Shown in pieces: positions 23,141 to 36,971 of a DNA stretch of 64,000 nt. The DNA comes from Rutpela maculata (Eukaryota > Arthropoda > Insecta > Coleoptera > Cerambycidae): NCBI GenBank assembly GCA_936432065.2, contig OW386292.2, positions 103,063,829 through 103,127,828 of the forward strand. The letters are read 5' to 3'. Made by a program: the position numbers and the translations under genes. The notes below the pieces were generated by a model. The model worked only from the letters and a program-made list of their open reading frames with translations, did no database searches and was not told where the DNA came from. The first letter of the stretch is position 1, and every line of letters begins with the position of its first letter.

Positions 23141-24310
23141 GACTGCTTGTGTCGTCATTATAAATACTATTCTTTGTATTGTATTTACCTATTTTCATTG
23201 TATTCTATTCTATTCTAATTGTTACCTATATCGGTAATTAGCAAGAAATAAGGTCAATCAATGGTAAATCAAGGGACATTAAGATAAATCAATGTTTCTA
23301 CTAGCGTTTCTCGGTCTTAAGTAAATCGCTCCCCACCCACCTCATATATCTGAGGGTAGAAAAACTGCGTTATTAAACATACAGTCAAAACCTGCCCCTT
23401 TGTTCTTAAAAATGGTAAAATATTGTTAAATATCTATAAATATACAGTGCATTTATTTATATAAGACTTAAATTACTATTTAAAAACTTTGTGTTACTAT
23501 TAAATGAGAATATTCCTCATTAATCTAAATTTTAATTCCATTTTTTGTGTTTTTACATTATGAGGTAATACATGTGTATTTAATACGAAAACTTGTCCCA
23601 ACCATAGTTTTGTCGAGTCGAGTTTTCACTATAGTCTGATGTTTAAGAGACGTCCCTTTACTCTCTACATTATATATATCGACCCTAATGTCATTACGTT
23701 TGAGAAAATTAAATATTTTTTCAATCACAAATTTTATAAAATTGTTGTACTATCATTGTTAAGTTCTATAATGTTTGAATATGCATTTAAATATATATTT
23801 TTCGTAGCTGCAATAGTTATTAATAATCCACAAAAATGCTTAGATAGACGAGTAGAAAAGAATAAGTTGCTGATAAAGTTAAAGTATCATGTGATTTTTC
23901 TTGAAATCTGATAATCTTAGAAGACAAAGGTTTTAGAGAAGGCGAATTAACGGAATCTTTATACTCTCATACTCAAGTCATAGACAGAATACTTTTTATT
24001 CATCGAAGTTACGTAGCAGTAACATAAAACAGAACCGTTGGAATTTGTAACAAAAATTGTTATACATATTCAAAGTTTATAGCCTATTTTTCTTCTCTTT
24101 GCTTAATGATTTATAACCCTCTATCCTATATTGTATGCATTGGTTTTGAAAACTTGGGTTACGTGCAGCTTAACGTGAATAATGTAACGGCGCTAACATG
24201 TATTTGATTTGATGTGGTTTGGTGAGACGTGGCACGTTTCGACTAATAAGAAGCAAGCTTGCTCACTTCACAGCTCGAGTAGTGGTGGAAATGGATGGGG
24301 TAGCGTGGTG
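23141..24310. other. non-coding spacer and upstream region
   Basis: AT-rich. A 90-codon frame (23639-23911) is Ile/Phe/Lys-rich and hydrophobic, and is probably not a gene. From about 24170 composition rises in GC, consistent with the promoter region of the gene at 24468. Confidence 0.4.
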
Positions 24311-24318
24311 TATTTATA
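24311..24318 (+). promoter_or_regulatory. TATA-like box upstream of the 24468 gene
   Basis: TATTTATA, about 150 bp before the ATG at 24468, in a GC-richer upstream region. Weak support; no clear initiator. Confidence 0.35.
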
Positions 24319-26092
24319 CTTTGTAGACGCTTCAAAAATTCTCTTTACCTTTAACTTTCACTGCGTTTAGTTGTGAATTTTATGCTCTGTGTTGTGTGCC
24401 AAGTTTCAAGTTTAACATTTTGTAAGTTTATTATTTTTTTAAAATTATTCAATTCGTAATTCACATAATGATGAGACATAATGTTTCTGGTGGCGGCCGT
24501 AAAACGACTAATGTATCGGAGGCTAATAATGCCCAGAGGATGTTGCAGGGTGTGGCATTGTTATCAAATTTTATGCCGGGCCCTGCTACCACATTAGGTG
24601 CACCTGTGCTAACAACTACCAACATCATTTACGCAGCAGCCCCAGCGGCTCAATTCGTTGTTGCCGGCTCGACAAATAATTTAATATTAACACCAAGTGG
24701 TAGTGCAGCAGGTCCTACATCCCTAGGACCTAGTGTTGGAAATATGGGCCCAACATATAGCATCGCAGGTAGGTCGGGATTAGGGGTAAATATAATATCG
24801 AACGTTCGAATCCCGGCCACAAATACATCAAATTATAATGCCACCTCAGATGCAACTTCGAGCAATAGCACGATACATAGGTCAGTTTATGGCAATCAAC
24901 GCTGTTAACCAGTCTGATGCTGACATGCATCCGGTAATTCACATCTCCGACGACGATGCTAGAGGAATTCATTCCGATAGCACCGAAGTTGTGGATTACA
25001 GGATCGTGAAAGCGATTTCCTCGATGCTGAGGAGCTTGTTCGTTTAGATGAAAAACTAAAAGCATCTAAAAGGGCAGCTTCTGCATCGAGGAGTCAGGGT
25101 GGGCGTCGCGTCACCTTCCAACCCTCGTGTGCATCCGTATCGTTGGTTAGTAGTGATGACTCTGAGGACGACTTTGTGAAACCGCCAGGAGTCAAAAAGC
25201 CCAAAGGAGCAGTTATTCACAGTGATGACTCCGATGATGTTTTTGTTGTCAAGCCAAAAACAAGTAAAAAGAGTGTAAAAAATGAAAAATGCAGTAGCTG
25301 TAAAACAAAGTCATCATCGGTGGCATCGGGGAGTGGTAGGGGTAGATGTGTCGTGAAACCCAGCACAAAATCGTCGTCGGTGACATCAGGGCGTGGTCCA
25401 AGAAGGGTGGCTGCTCAACTAACCGGACTTTTCCGATGCTCCGCGACATATTGTTCAATACATGTTAGATTTAAATCAAAATTTACCTGAGCTGTTAACC
25501 CCCATTCTGGAGGATCCTCCTAGGCCTGTGATAAAAACTGTAGGCAGAGATATAGGGGGAAAGGGGAAATTAATGAGTCATAATGGTGAGGTAAATCGCG
25601 ACGCGAATACAAGTCCGGTTTTAGTTGATAGATTTGGCAACACTGCATTAGAACAACCAAGTTGTTCTAATGCGGTGCCATCACCACCCTCAGGTGGCAA
25701 CGACGCACTAGAAGGCGCTGGCATTTCTAATGCGGCGGTGACATCACCTCACCAAGCACCATGTTAGAATTCTGCGCATTCTGAATCGGATCCGATTCAG
25801 AATCCCTCAGATTCTGAATCGGATTGTGATTTTCTGTCACAGGATGATGACCGCAATTTATTTAAAAACGCTATAGCATTGTTAAAAAGCCTTCGAACAG
25901 CGAAAAAACAAAAACACGATGCGGTTGTATTGGCGCGCATTAATGATGATGTGCTACAACAACAGGCTGAGGCACAGGAAGCCAATGTTAGGGAACGCCT
26001 TCAGCATGCCGAAAATCTAAGGTTAGAGATTGAAAGGCTAACTTTAGAGAGAGAGAGAGAGAGCAGATCATTGTTAGTGCGAATGCGGAGAG

Positions 26093-27002
<910 letters not shown>

Positions 27003-27099
27003 TTGAAATTCAAAACTGATATCTACACAAGAGTTTTCTACTACCTAAAACCAAACTATATTTCTAACCCCACATTACATTGAGATATAAATTAAAAAC

Positions 27100-27890
27100 C
27101 AAAAAAGAATTAAACATTTCACACCGTTTTTCAATGTAAGTTGTTCTGACCTGCTTAGTTACTATAAGTGAGTTTAAAAAAAATTTTTTGTAATAAATAA
27201 ATCCAACATTTAGATTGTCTTGTGGTTTTAATAGCCCCAAAACCCTACCGATTCAATAAAATAGTAATAACTCCAAGTTTTGAGTTGATTCTATTCACAA
27301 AAAAATCACAGAGAAAAAAAATGATGTTTACACAAGACTTTTCCACTACCTAAAAATACAAACTATATTTTTTTGATTCCACATTGCAAAAAATAGAACA
27401 AAAAAAGCTATTGAATTTGATAAATAATTTAATTTGATCCTGTCAACTCTCGGACTATATTTGCCCTACAAAATGTCTATCCGCAAACTTAATAAAATAT
27501 ACGTAAAAGTTATTTCAAATCTCAGCTAATAGTATTTATTTCTTCGTTAAACGTTACCTCTACCTATATAATCATACATTCTCTTCTTTTGTGGGTACAC
27601 AGTGTTATTTTCTAACATAATTCTTAAGTGTCAGTTTGCACTGACTGTTATACCAAGATCTTTAACAGACCAAAAAGAATTAAACATTTCACACCGTTTT
27701 TTAATGTAAGTTGTTCTGACCTGTTTAGTTATTATAAGTGAGTTTAAAAAAAATTTTTGTAATAAATAAATCCAACATTTAGATTGTCTTGTGGTTTTAA
27801 TAGCCCCAAAACCCTACCGATTCGATAAAATAGTAATAACTCCAAGTTTTAAGTTGATTCTATTCACAAAAAAATCACAGAGAAAAAAAA
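27100..27890. repeat. pair of about 220-bp direct repeats
   Basis: 27100-27322 and 27669-27890 match closely (shared AAAAGAATTAAACATTTCAC through CACAGAGAAAAAAAATG), with about ten point differences. The second copy runs straight into the reading frame at 27892. The 345 bp in between is AT-rich and unassigned. Confidence 0.85.
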
Positions 27891-27891
27891 T

Positions 27892-28340
27892 GTGTACATG
27901 ATAAGACCCGGTAATGGAGGTAAATCTGATAAAATAACGATTATCTGTAAGTTACGTTCAGAACTAAGTGAAAATGTAGTAAAAAATATTCTATTTACCC
28001 ATGCCAACTTCGGATGCGATACCACATCTGCATTTTATAAAAAGGGCAAAAAACCAGTATTTTCAGTTTTAGAAAATAATATTGAACCAAGTAACGGCTT
28101 ATTAATTTTCAAAAGTAAATTTGCTGAAGCAAATCAGCTTGCAGTAACTGGGGAAAAATTTATTTTAAGATGGTATGACTGTAAAAAAAGCTAATAATTT
28201 AAATGATTACAGGTTCGTTAGGTATAATCAGATTTCTGCTAGGCAAAATATTTTCCAACACTTCGATCTAGCAGTTCTTCCGCCAATATCCAATGCCACT
28301 AAATATCATGTTTATAGAGTGTATTTGAAATTCAAGTCTA
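27892..28340 (+). pseudogene. fragment of a transposon-associated protein with GCDTT motif
   Basis: The 100-codon frame and its frameshifted continuation contain 'FGCDTTSAFYKKGK' (28008-28049), a block I recognise from a multicopy animal protein family found in mobile elements. It is followed by the helical segment expected there. A break at about 28190 shifts the frame; 'YRFVRYNQI' and 'LPPISNATKYHVYRVYLKF' follow in the expected order (28209-28338). Only the C-terminal portion is present. The biochemical role of the family is not known to me. Confidence 0.55.
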
Positions 28341-29166
28341 GTTAGACAACAATCTTAATCCAGAGAACTGGATATTAACATACAAAAAGTAATCTTTTTT
28401 ATATAAATCTGTCATTTTGACAACTGTAACTTTGCTAATATTTAAACGATTGCAAAAAAAACTTTATACCACATTAAAACTTAGCTCTTTTTCTCAATTT
28501 TTTACCTCTTTACTTTTTTTCTTAAAGTGTCATCCGTGTGGGCTATTACCGATTAAAGGAAAAAGTGCCTAATTTCAACATGGCTGCGCATTTTTTCTTC
28601 ATTTCTGCACGGCGAATTTTTTGGGATTTACAGCAAGAGAGTCCTGAAAAGCCGTAAAATACAATCCCTAAGAAATCAGCTTGTTACGAATTTGTTGCGG
28701 GTCAACTATTAATTTTACTGTACTATATGGTTGGGGTAAGTAATTGTTATTGATTCGAAAGCCATGGATGCTCTTTCATAAATGCTGGTTCTTATTTCTA
28801 GAATTTCTTTAGACGCCACTAAGAAAAAATAAAAACTAGGAACCTGTTCTTTGATGTTAAAAATGTATTGTGAAATTAAGTTTTAATCATGATATCTAAT
28901 TAGGTATTTTATGATGTACAATGCCATTTATTTATTTGAACTGTATGAACTTATGTCTCGATCAGTAGCAATAAAACCGTAAGTGATATACACATGTTCA
29001 TGGGGGATGATGTACTTATTTTTTCTACGTGGTAGCTTATTTCATCCGTCATTGCCTCAGCTACGTGAAAGTTTAATCCAATTACAGATTTGTCAAAGTC
29101 TGAAATATTCTAATATTTCTGTGTGCTGTGCAAATCATTACAATATTATGTGGATGAGTCGAGGCT
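28341..29166. other. unassigned spacer
   Basis: No supported gene. A 61-codon frame (28983-29168) overlaps the start of the next repeat and has no recognisable motif. Confidence 0.4.
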
Positions 29167-31632
29167 GAACATTTTTAAGTTTAACTTCGATAACATTCCC
29201 AATCTATGAAATCAATAAAATGCATAATTTTAAAGTCTTGAAATGTGTGGTCTATTCCACATAACAAAGTTCCTGCCTTTGTTATGTCGAATATTGAAAA
29301 CAGTCATTTGAGTAGGGTATTTTTTTAATTTGTGTGAAACTACTACAGGTGCAATCCTTTCAATAGGTAATAAATATATCGTTCCTATTTAAAAACGATA
29401 TATTTATTAATTCTGAATGAGGCACTATATATATGGAATTCCTAAAATGTTCTATTATAAGATGTGGTCTCAATAGGCAATAAAAATATATTTGCTTGTC
29501 GGAAAGTAAAAAGACCTTTTGAATTTAAATGCATATTTCTGTTAGTTCAAATATGTATTGAAATTAAACCATGTCCACCCACCCAAGATTCCTTTAAAAT
29601 TTAACCAACTGGGGTAATATAAAACTGAGCAATTCGCTCACATTTTTTTAGTTCCCTCTGTAGTTCCATAGAGGTAAATAAGAAAACAGAAAATGAATAT
29701 TCAAGATCCTACCATATCATCATCCAGCGACATCGAACTGCCGAAGTTTATAGGATTAGGTGACTTGGCCGCATTAATTCCCAATTCACCCTGGCGGAGA
29801 TTGCTGGAAAAAAGCCAGGGTCCGGCGGACAGCACCACATCAGCCGGCGATGATATGGATACCAGCGATTCTGATAGCGGTTCTGAAACAGTGCCCAATG
29901 AGGAGTCATCCTCGGATGAAGATTAAAATTTTCTTTCTTGTATATATGAATATGTTTTTTTTTCTTGTATATACATTTTTTTTTCTTGTATATAAATGTT
30001 TTTCTTGTATTTTTTTGTATATAAATATGTTTCTTTGTATATAAATTTGTTTTTTTTTTGTATATAAATGTTTTTTTCAATGCATATAAATATATATTAT
30101 TTTCTATAAATGTTTTATTCCTTTCATTCTCCAACATAGTGTTTTATTTATTGGTCTCAAATAGCATTTATGATAAACCTATGTAAACACTAATTCATAC
30201 AAAACAATTAAGTAGGCTGGACTATCTAATATTACCTTAATTTTATCTAAGTTGCGTTTTTTAACTTTATTTATAAACATTTCTATCCTCCAAATAATTG
30301 GTAGAGTTGAAATCACTTCATCATATTTATAAATATTAGCATAAAACTCTTTAAGTGCACTTAGTTATGTAATAAATATGAATGTATCATTTTAATATGT
30401 GTTTCATTTCACAACTTCCTAAAACTATATTGTAGGTAAAACCAAGCCCTCACAAATAAGTTGGCTTGATACGACACTGGTGCATTAAGTCTACTCGTTC
30501 AAAATTCAACACGATGTAAATATACCTTTCTGTTTCCGTTAGAGCCTCATTGGTTAAAAACGCATCGCTGCACAGATATGTTAGGGGATTAATAATGTTA
30601 CCTGCCAGGTACCGTTAGTTCAAAACTTAATAAATGACGGTAGACAGTAAAAATCCTTTAGTTATAAGTTCAAGATTCTCTATAACGCACAATTTTTATA
30701 GGCGTGGCTTAGGCTTAGAAATATCTTTAAATATTCGACCAGAATATTGAAAGCAATCATTTGAGTAGGGTATTTTTTTAATTTGTGTGAAACCACTACA
30801 GGTGCAATCTTTTCAATAAGTAATAAATATATCGTTCCTATTTAAAAACGATATATTTATTAATTCCGAATGAGGGACTATATATATGAAATTCCTAAAA
30901 TGTTCTATTATGAGGTGTGGTCTTCTCAATGGGTAATAAAAATATATTTGCTTTTCGGAAAGTAAAAAAGACCTTTTGAATTTAATTACATATTTTCAAC
31001 AGACCTGTCTAAAAATGGCATATTTATGTATACCTTTTCTTTCGTCTATAACGCTTGTTTTTTTTATAGGCGCGGCTTGGAAATATTTTTAAATAGGAAC
31101 TCCTACTGCTTAAACAATGCTGTCGTAAACAAAATCTGAACCAACCAATGAGGGTTAGGTAGGTAGGTAGTCAAAACTAAGTTACATATTATCGGGACCT
31201 ACTGATTTTATCTGGCATATGAGTTGGGGCCGGTGTTTACCATAGTTTAACATAACACAATAAAAATTGTTTAACCTGAGGAAAGTAAACAAAAAGTGAC
31301 GTTTTTCGGTAATTTATATACAAGTAAATAACTAAGTACAAGGTGTTCATACTGGAATGTCAATTTTCACAAAACTGTGATTAAAGCGGGTTAAACAATA
31401 GGTAAAAAAGGGGTAATTTTCAGAGGCATAGTACACGTTTCCTGTATTACGGCAATTACATGTTCGCATTTATAGAAGTAGTCACCCCACTCTAATTACC
31501 ATTAATCACCAATCATTTATTACCAATTACTCATTACCAATATTAATTACTGTCACGACAATTACCCGCCACCCCTAGACCACGCCCCCCAGAAGTGGTG
31601 GGAGGAGGAGGCCTAGGACTGGTATACATCAT
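29167..31632 (+). repeat. 77-codon repeat unit B (right arm of composite)
   Basis: A 2,466-bp unit from GAACATTTTT (29167) to the GC-rich tip ending ACTGGTATACATCAT (31632). Contents in order: the GTTATGTCGAATA block, a palindromic module (29368-29409), a GTATTGAAATTAAACCAT block, a promoter-like GGGGTAATATAAAA (29614-29627), the 77-codon frame, a T-rich TTCTTGTATATAAATG tail, a second palindromic module (30821-30862), a GGTAGGTAGGTAG run, and a GC-rich tip (31560-31620). The next unit starts at the following base, so the two are head-to-tail. Confidence 0.8.
29693..29926 (+). CDS. 77-aa acidic protein, copy B
   Basis: Intact frame with a TATA-like box about 70 bp upstream. The protein has a Ser/Thr N-terminus, a short hydrophobic and Trp-containing middle ('LIPNSPWRRLLE', residues 28-39), and an Asp/Ser/Glu-rich C-terminal half ending in SSSDED. 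It has no cysteine. A copy at 42073 differs at five bases, four of them changing the residue; the 31633 copy has lost its ATG. Family unknown. The bias toward replacement changes argues against strong selection. Confidence 0.5.
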   Translation: MNIQDPTISSSSDIELPKFIGLGDLAALIPNSPWRRLLEKSQGPADSTTSAGDDMDTSDSDSGSETVPNEESSSDED

Positions 31633-32523
31633 GAACATTTTTAAGTTTAACTTCGATAATCTTCCCAATCTATGAATTCAATAAAATACATAATTTTAAA
31701 GTCTTGAAATGTGTGGTCTATTCCACATAACAAAGTACCTGCCTTTGTTATGTCGAATATTGAAAACAGTCATTTGAGTAGGGTATTTTTTTAATTTGTG
31801 TGAAACTACTACAGGTGCAATCTTTTCAGTAGGTAATAAATATATCGTTCCTATTTAAAAACGATATATTTATTAATTCTGAATGAGGGACTATATATAT
31901 GGAATTCCTAAAATGTTCTATTATAAGATGTGGTCTCAATAGTTAATAAAAATATATTTGCTTGTCGGAAAGTAAAAAGACCTTTTGAATTTAAATGCAT
32001 ATTTCTGTTAGTTCAAATATGTATTGAAATTAAACCATGTCCACCCACCCAAGATTCCTTTAAAATTTAACCAACTGGGGTAGTATAAAACTGAACAATT
32101 CTCTCACATTTTTTTAGTTCCCTCTGTAGTTCCATAGAGGTTAATAAGAAAACAGAAAATTAATATTCAAGATCCTACCATATCATCATCCAGCGACATC
32201 GAACTGCCGGAGTTTATAGGATTAGGTAACTTGGCCGCATTAATTCCCAATTCACCCTGGCGGAGATTGCTGGAAGAAAGCCAGGGTCCGGCGGACAGCA
32301 CCACATCAGCCGGCGATGATATGGATACCAGCGATTCTGATAGCGGTTCTGAAACAGTGCCCACTGAGGAGTCATCATGAAGATAAAAATTTTTTTCTTG
32401 TATATAAATGTGTTTCTTGTATTGTCTTTTTCTTCTTGTATATAAATGTTTTTCTTGTATTGTTTCTTCTTGAATTATTTTTTCTTCTATTTTTTTTGTA
32501 TATAAATATGTTTTTTTGTATCT
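31633..32523 (+). repeat. 77-codon repeat unit, second tandem copy, truncated
   Basis: Starts with the same GAACATTTTT as unit B and follows it closely to the T-rich tail, then stops at about 32523 where the gypsy-like element begins. It contains a palindromic module (31834-31875). Confidence 0.8.
32161..32390 (+). pseudogene. 77-aa acidic protein, broken copy
   Basis: Aligns with the copies at 29693 and 42073, but the start codon is ATT and six bases are missing before the end, which removes the stop and the terminal acidic residues. The open frame on the opposite strand (32655-32167) is a shadow. Confidence 0.75.
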
Positions 32524-33382
32524 GTAAAGTGCAATTTTCATTCTAACGTAAGTGGACATCATCCCCGAGGAGCCCGCGCGGCTATCTACGTTATTAATGA
32601 AAATTTTCAAAATTGTTTCCGTTGGGGGCCAAAAATTAAGTCCAGCTCTCAACACTCAATTTTCGTTCCAACGCAAACTTCGCTTCGTTGTAAGAGTACA
32701 AGCACTCCTACAAGCCAAGACACAGCTCACAACATCATCTTCCGCGGGGTACGAGTGAATTAGTTTTCCTCGACGAATTTCGGCGTACTTCTGAATTTCT
32801 CAAAGACAGATTTCGACGTACTTTCGAAAAATTTCTCGGCTACAGTTTCCTAGTGCGGTCCGCGTTTCACGATGTCGCGCGCCAGCAGCAGCACGGACAC
32901 TGTCCCCTAACACCTCCAACAAGACTGGGAAATTTTAAATCAAGATCCAGCGCTACGATTTTTTCTACGTGACTGGACTCCAAGCCTACAAAGCACTGCT
33001 GTGTCGAGCCCACGCAGAAGGCAATTTTCTCCGCAAACCAATTCCGGGCTCAACGCCGATGAAGAAAGGGAACCAGAAGCACGCGTCGGGCGAGCTGGGA
33101 GACCTGAAGGTCTGACCCTAACGAGGCAGCTCCACTCCAGCCACAGCGTAAAAGAAAGCGCAGGCTCGAGTCAGACCGGTGCAACGCAGATGCCGCAAGG
33201 TATACGCTTCGGAGAGAGGGTGAAAGTGGTGCCCTATTCTAGCCACAGCGACGCGCCGCTACGAGAGGTGCACACCCCGGTGCAAGACGTCGACGGGACT
33301 GCGCAAGCGCAGAGGCTCAACCCGGTGCTCTCACCATTGCAAACCCAACACCCCCCTACGTTTTCCCCCGCCGAAGACCAAC

Positions 33383-34323
33383 GTGGGGCATGAGAAGTAC
33401 ATAACCCAGCCGGCGCAACCTCGTCCCAGGAGGGACTCAAACCCATATGCACCTGAAGATGCATACATACAGATTGAAAGGAGAACAGTGACCTACAGAG
33501 ACGTGCAGCAGTTCGCACCAGCACCTGAAAATGCACCCACATATCAGAGAAGATATGACGGCACACTTCATACGTTTGGTGAAACTCTACGTGACACAGT
33601 TCACAATAAAAACAAGAAATTACTTATTACATACAGTGGCTCCGATTACGAGGACCCATATTATTTTCTAAAAGAAGTAGAAAATCATTTCAGAAGAACA
33701 CAAATTCATTACGCGGACTGGACGCCCACTGCCGTGGCACAGCTCCGAGGAGAGGCTAAAACTTGGCAAGAGATGTACCGGATGGTACACTTGGACTATG
33801 AAACGTTTCAGCGAAGACTGCTAGATAAGTTTAATAATAGGACAACCAGGTCGAAATTACGCGCCCAACTGTATGGGAGGAGACAAACCACCGAGCCAGT
33901 GGAACTATTCATTGCGCAATAGGTTGCCTTGCATAACAGGCTGAACCCAACGATAGAGGATACCGAACTGGTAGACATCATCGTCGAATTGTTGCTACCA
34001 GAAATAAGAACAGCACTCAGGGGAATTCATATCGAAAATATGGATCACCTCGCCAAGATTGCTGCAGAAATCGAAATGGACTTGCGGGACATTAAGAAAT
34101 CGCCTGCAAGTACACAACAACCAGTAACTAGACAAATTAATCCGCAACCAAGGGAATCCCGGATTGCGGTTCAAGCAACTCCAAGCACAGACCTCGTACC
34201 GCGCCGAGCGGCGCCTGCGCAGACCAACCAGGCGAGAGGAAATGTAAACAACTCCCCTACCCACGCAGGCATTGTGGGGGAACCCATTACAATAGAGACT
34301 GCCCGCGAGAGCAACAGGCAGTA
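33383..34323 (+). pseudogene. gypsy-type gag
   Basis: Frame 33383-33922 ends at an internal TAG and reopens at 33929-34324 in the same frame. The capsid-like region carries 'LITYSGSDYEDPYYFLKEVE' (33619-33678) and a helical 'TFQRRLLDKFNN' block, as in gag capsid domains of Ty3/gypsy elements. A CCHC zinc-knuckle remnant ('HCGGTHYNRDC', about 34271-34303) lies in the +1 frame, which then continues into protease, showing that an indel separated the two. Gag forms the particle and packages RNA. Confidence 0.75.
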
Positions 34324-35190
34324 GTGAAAACCACACCGGCCGTGCAACATCGAAGTGAAGTTAGTGGAGCCACGTGTTCTGAGACACAGTTAGTGCGGAA
34401 AATGCCAGCGGCGGTTAACAGTACCGACACCATAGATACTACAAGTGAATTGGAAGCAGCGCTACCACGCGTCCCAGTACGCATAAACGATCAGACGGTT
34501 TGGGCTGTCCTGGACACAGGGGCCAATTTTACAATTATTCAGGAGAATCTGCTGGAGCCGCAGCAGCTCCCTGAAAAAACAACCAGAGTGCGAGTGGCAA
34601 ACGGCCAAATAGAAGAGGCGCACGGACCCATGAAACTACCAATGTATCTCAACGAGCACCTGATGGTAGTGGAAGCCTATGCATTGCCTGGACTTCACGA
34701 GCAAATTTTATTAGGAGCAGACTGGATGCGTGAAGAAAAGGTGGTTATGGATTATGCCACACAGATAGTCACGTACGGCGCAGACACTCGGCACCAAGCT
34801 AGATGGGTGTATGATAGACACGCCAAACCCGAAGAGAGCCAAGGACCCCTTACCTTACCAGAACCCAAGGAGGAGACACCGATAGCTAAACCAATAGCTA
34901 CCACTGCACGGGCGCATCCGCCAGCCCTGCAGATAACTAACATGCAAATGCCAAGCGTTCCGCTGGAAACGAAACCAAGTCGACGTCAATCTAAAGAAGG
35001 AGCACTACGACGAGTCCCCTTGACTTTGACTCGGCCCTCAACGATGCCACGATTAGAACTAGCCAATACCCTGGAGGGGAGAATTAAGCAAGTACATTAC
35101 CACTCACCTGAGTTCCGGGATTTGATAATGTGTGGAAATGTGTGCAGAATATTGACCCTAGTCTGCTCCCTCTATGGAAACAGGATCTGA
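34324..35190 (+). pseudogene. retroviral-type aspartic protease and linker
   Basis: Continues the zinc-knuckle frame. The active-site motif is 'VLDTGANFTII' (34507-34539), followed by the expected flap region and 'ILLGADWM' (34708-34731), together typical of a retropepsin. A Pro/Thr/Arg-rich stretch follows (34830-35060) where reverse transcriptase should begin; none of its motifs is found. The frame stops at 35190. Confidence 0.8.
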
Positions 35191-35603
35191 AACGAGATTA
35201 TACGTTGTACACTAACATATTGAGGTATACCAGACACGGGAGACGTGCTCTAGTAATGCCTTATCAGGAACGGAATAATGTTATCGATGAGTATCGACAT
35301 CTTACGAAAACCTTACGTTATGGCGAGATAGCCGAACTCATAAGACAGAAATACTACTGGCCGGATATGGCCAATGGCATCCGATCGAGGCTGCGAGCGG
35401 CAGACCACCGACCGAAGAATCCAGCAACTACTCTACGCACTGAGTGTTTAGTGGACATTAAGGAAGAACCCCCTGAATCGTCTCACTGCGACTGCAACAC
35501 GAAGGGGCCAAGCACTTCGACGGCATGTACTCGCTGCAGCCCGGCGTCAACTAGTGCTCCCGAGCAAAAGGAAAGGCCGCCCTTGAATATCAGAGGCTCC
35601 TGA
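35130..35603 (+). pseudogene. integrase zinc-finger remnant fused to unknown tail
   Basis: 'RDYTLYTNILRY' to 'YGEIAELIRQKYYWPDM' (35192-35372) matches the HHCC N-terminal domain of gypsy integrases, although the expected second His and the CxxC are missing. The sequence then leaves the family; residues 90-157 are Ser/Thr/Pro/Cys-rich and unrecognised. The catalytic DDE core is absent. Confidence 0.6.
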
Positions 35604-35615
35604 CCGCGCTTACAA

Positions 35616-36971
35616 TTGGCGCCACCGCTACTCTCCGAAAACGAGCAACGGATGTTGGAAATTGTCAACATCATGGACCAACCCGTTCCAACGTACATTC
35701 CTGGCTGGGAACGTATTCCTGAGCCATCCCGCGAGGAGACCCTCCGGCTGACGCCAAATCCTGCTAGCCACCCAGCGCTTCCGGCGGTTCGTGGCCGACT
35801 GCGGCACGATCGCAGGTAAATTTTCCATTATTTTAATGGTACGGTAGGCATTGCTACCACCATTCAGTCATTTTGATTTACCGGCGCATTCGCCACATAT
35901 TTTCTCATTTTCATTATTTTGCCCTGAATAAGGGATATTTTACTTACAATTATCCATATTATTATTCACCATAGTGTGACAGGCGTTGCTGCTACACTAT
36001 TATATCTATCCAACTATTTAACCACCATATTTTATCACCTAGTATAACAGGCGTTGCTGTTATACTAACAATTACCATTATTATCCCCAGGAGGCACTGC
36101 TCCTGCAATTTTACCAAATGTTATAATTTACCAGCGCATCCACCATTTATTTTCTAATTTCACCCTGTATACGGTGAAAATTACTTATCAACGTTATAGT
36201 ATTTTAATACTTACCATATACATACTTACCTTATTTACTGGCCAAATTTATTTTGTTTTCCACTAAATCCGCCAGTAACTTCTGCCATAATTTCCATTTT
36301 CAATCTCATTTCTCGAGTTCCCAGTAGGAAACCCCGCTGCGAACTTCAGCCTTTAAAAAATTTTCAATTAACTTTTGTGCAAGTATGCAAACTTGTACAT
36401 TTCACCCCTCCGTGTGTACGAGTCCAACTTGGGTCAGTGATCTGCCAAGTTGATGAGCAACAGTCCTGTCGTGGGATGGGCCGAACCCTGCCCCACGTCT
36501 CTACAAAAGGGCGAACAATCCCGTCTAGGTTCAGGCTGGAGATGCCTTGCCTCCGAAGGGCAACTTGTGACCACATCGCACACAACCCAGGTGAAGACAT
36601 CGACTCGCGATTTATTGTAAATCCGTAATCATTTCACTTTCTTGTGCAATTATTTATTTAAGTAAAATGCCTTATGTACTAGATTATATTGCAATATATT
36701 TTACTACATGTTTTGTACTGATAAATATTTAGCTGCGCACAGTAGGTCAAATATTTAATTTATTCTAAGTTAGCTTTTGTACATAAAAGGTAGCCAAAAT
36801 TCACCAGTCGTATCGAAAACTAGTACGGTCAATATAACCAAGAAAATTTTCGAACTTCAAAATTTCATTAGTCCGGTCAACATTTCTCTAAATTTAGCCC
36901 GGTCAAATTTCATTTCAAATTTCTCTTTTCATTTTCGACACTCCCGAAATTTTGCCTTCCCGGCAGGGTGG
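35616..36971. other. gypsy-like 3' region, non-coding
   Basis: After a 67-codon frame (35616-35819, unrecognised, possibly the end of an env-like or tail gene) there are several imperfect repeats of a sequence with 'ACAGGCGTTGCTG' (35971, 36047) and the related 'GTAGGCATTGCTA' (35845), spaced about 75-125 bp. I see no further genes before the candidate LTR. Confidence 0.4.

Noticed and set aside
29748..30137. Minus-strand 129-codon frame, and the similar 162-codon frame at 32167-32655
   Set aside because: They are the reverse of the 77-codon frame plus its T-rich tail; Lys/Tyr-rich low complexity.
32524..33383. Calling the 860-bp direct repeats LTRs
   Set aside because: They lack TG..CA ends, contain the beginning of gag, and flank the body asymmetrically; a leader duplication explains them better.
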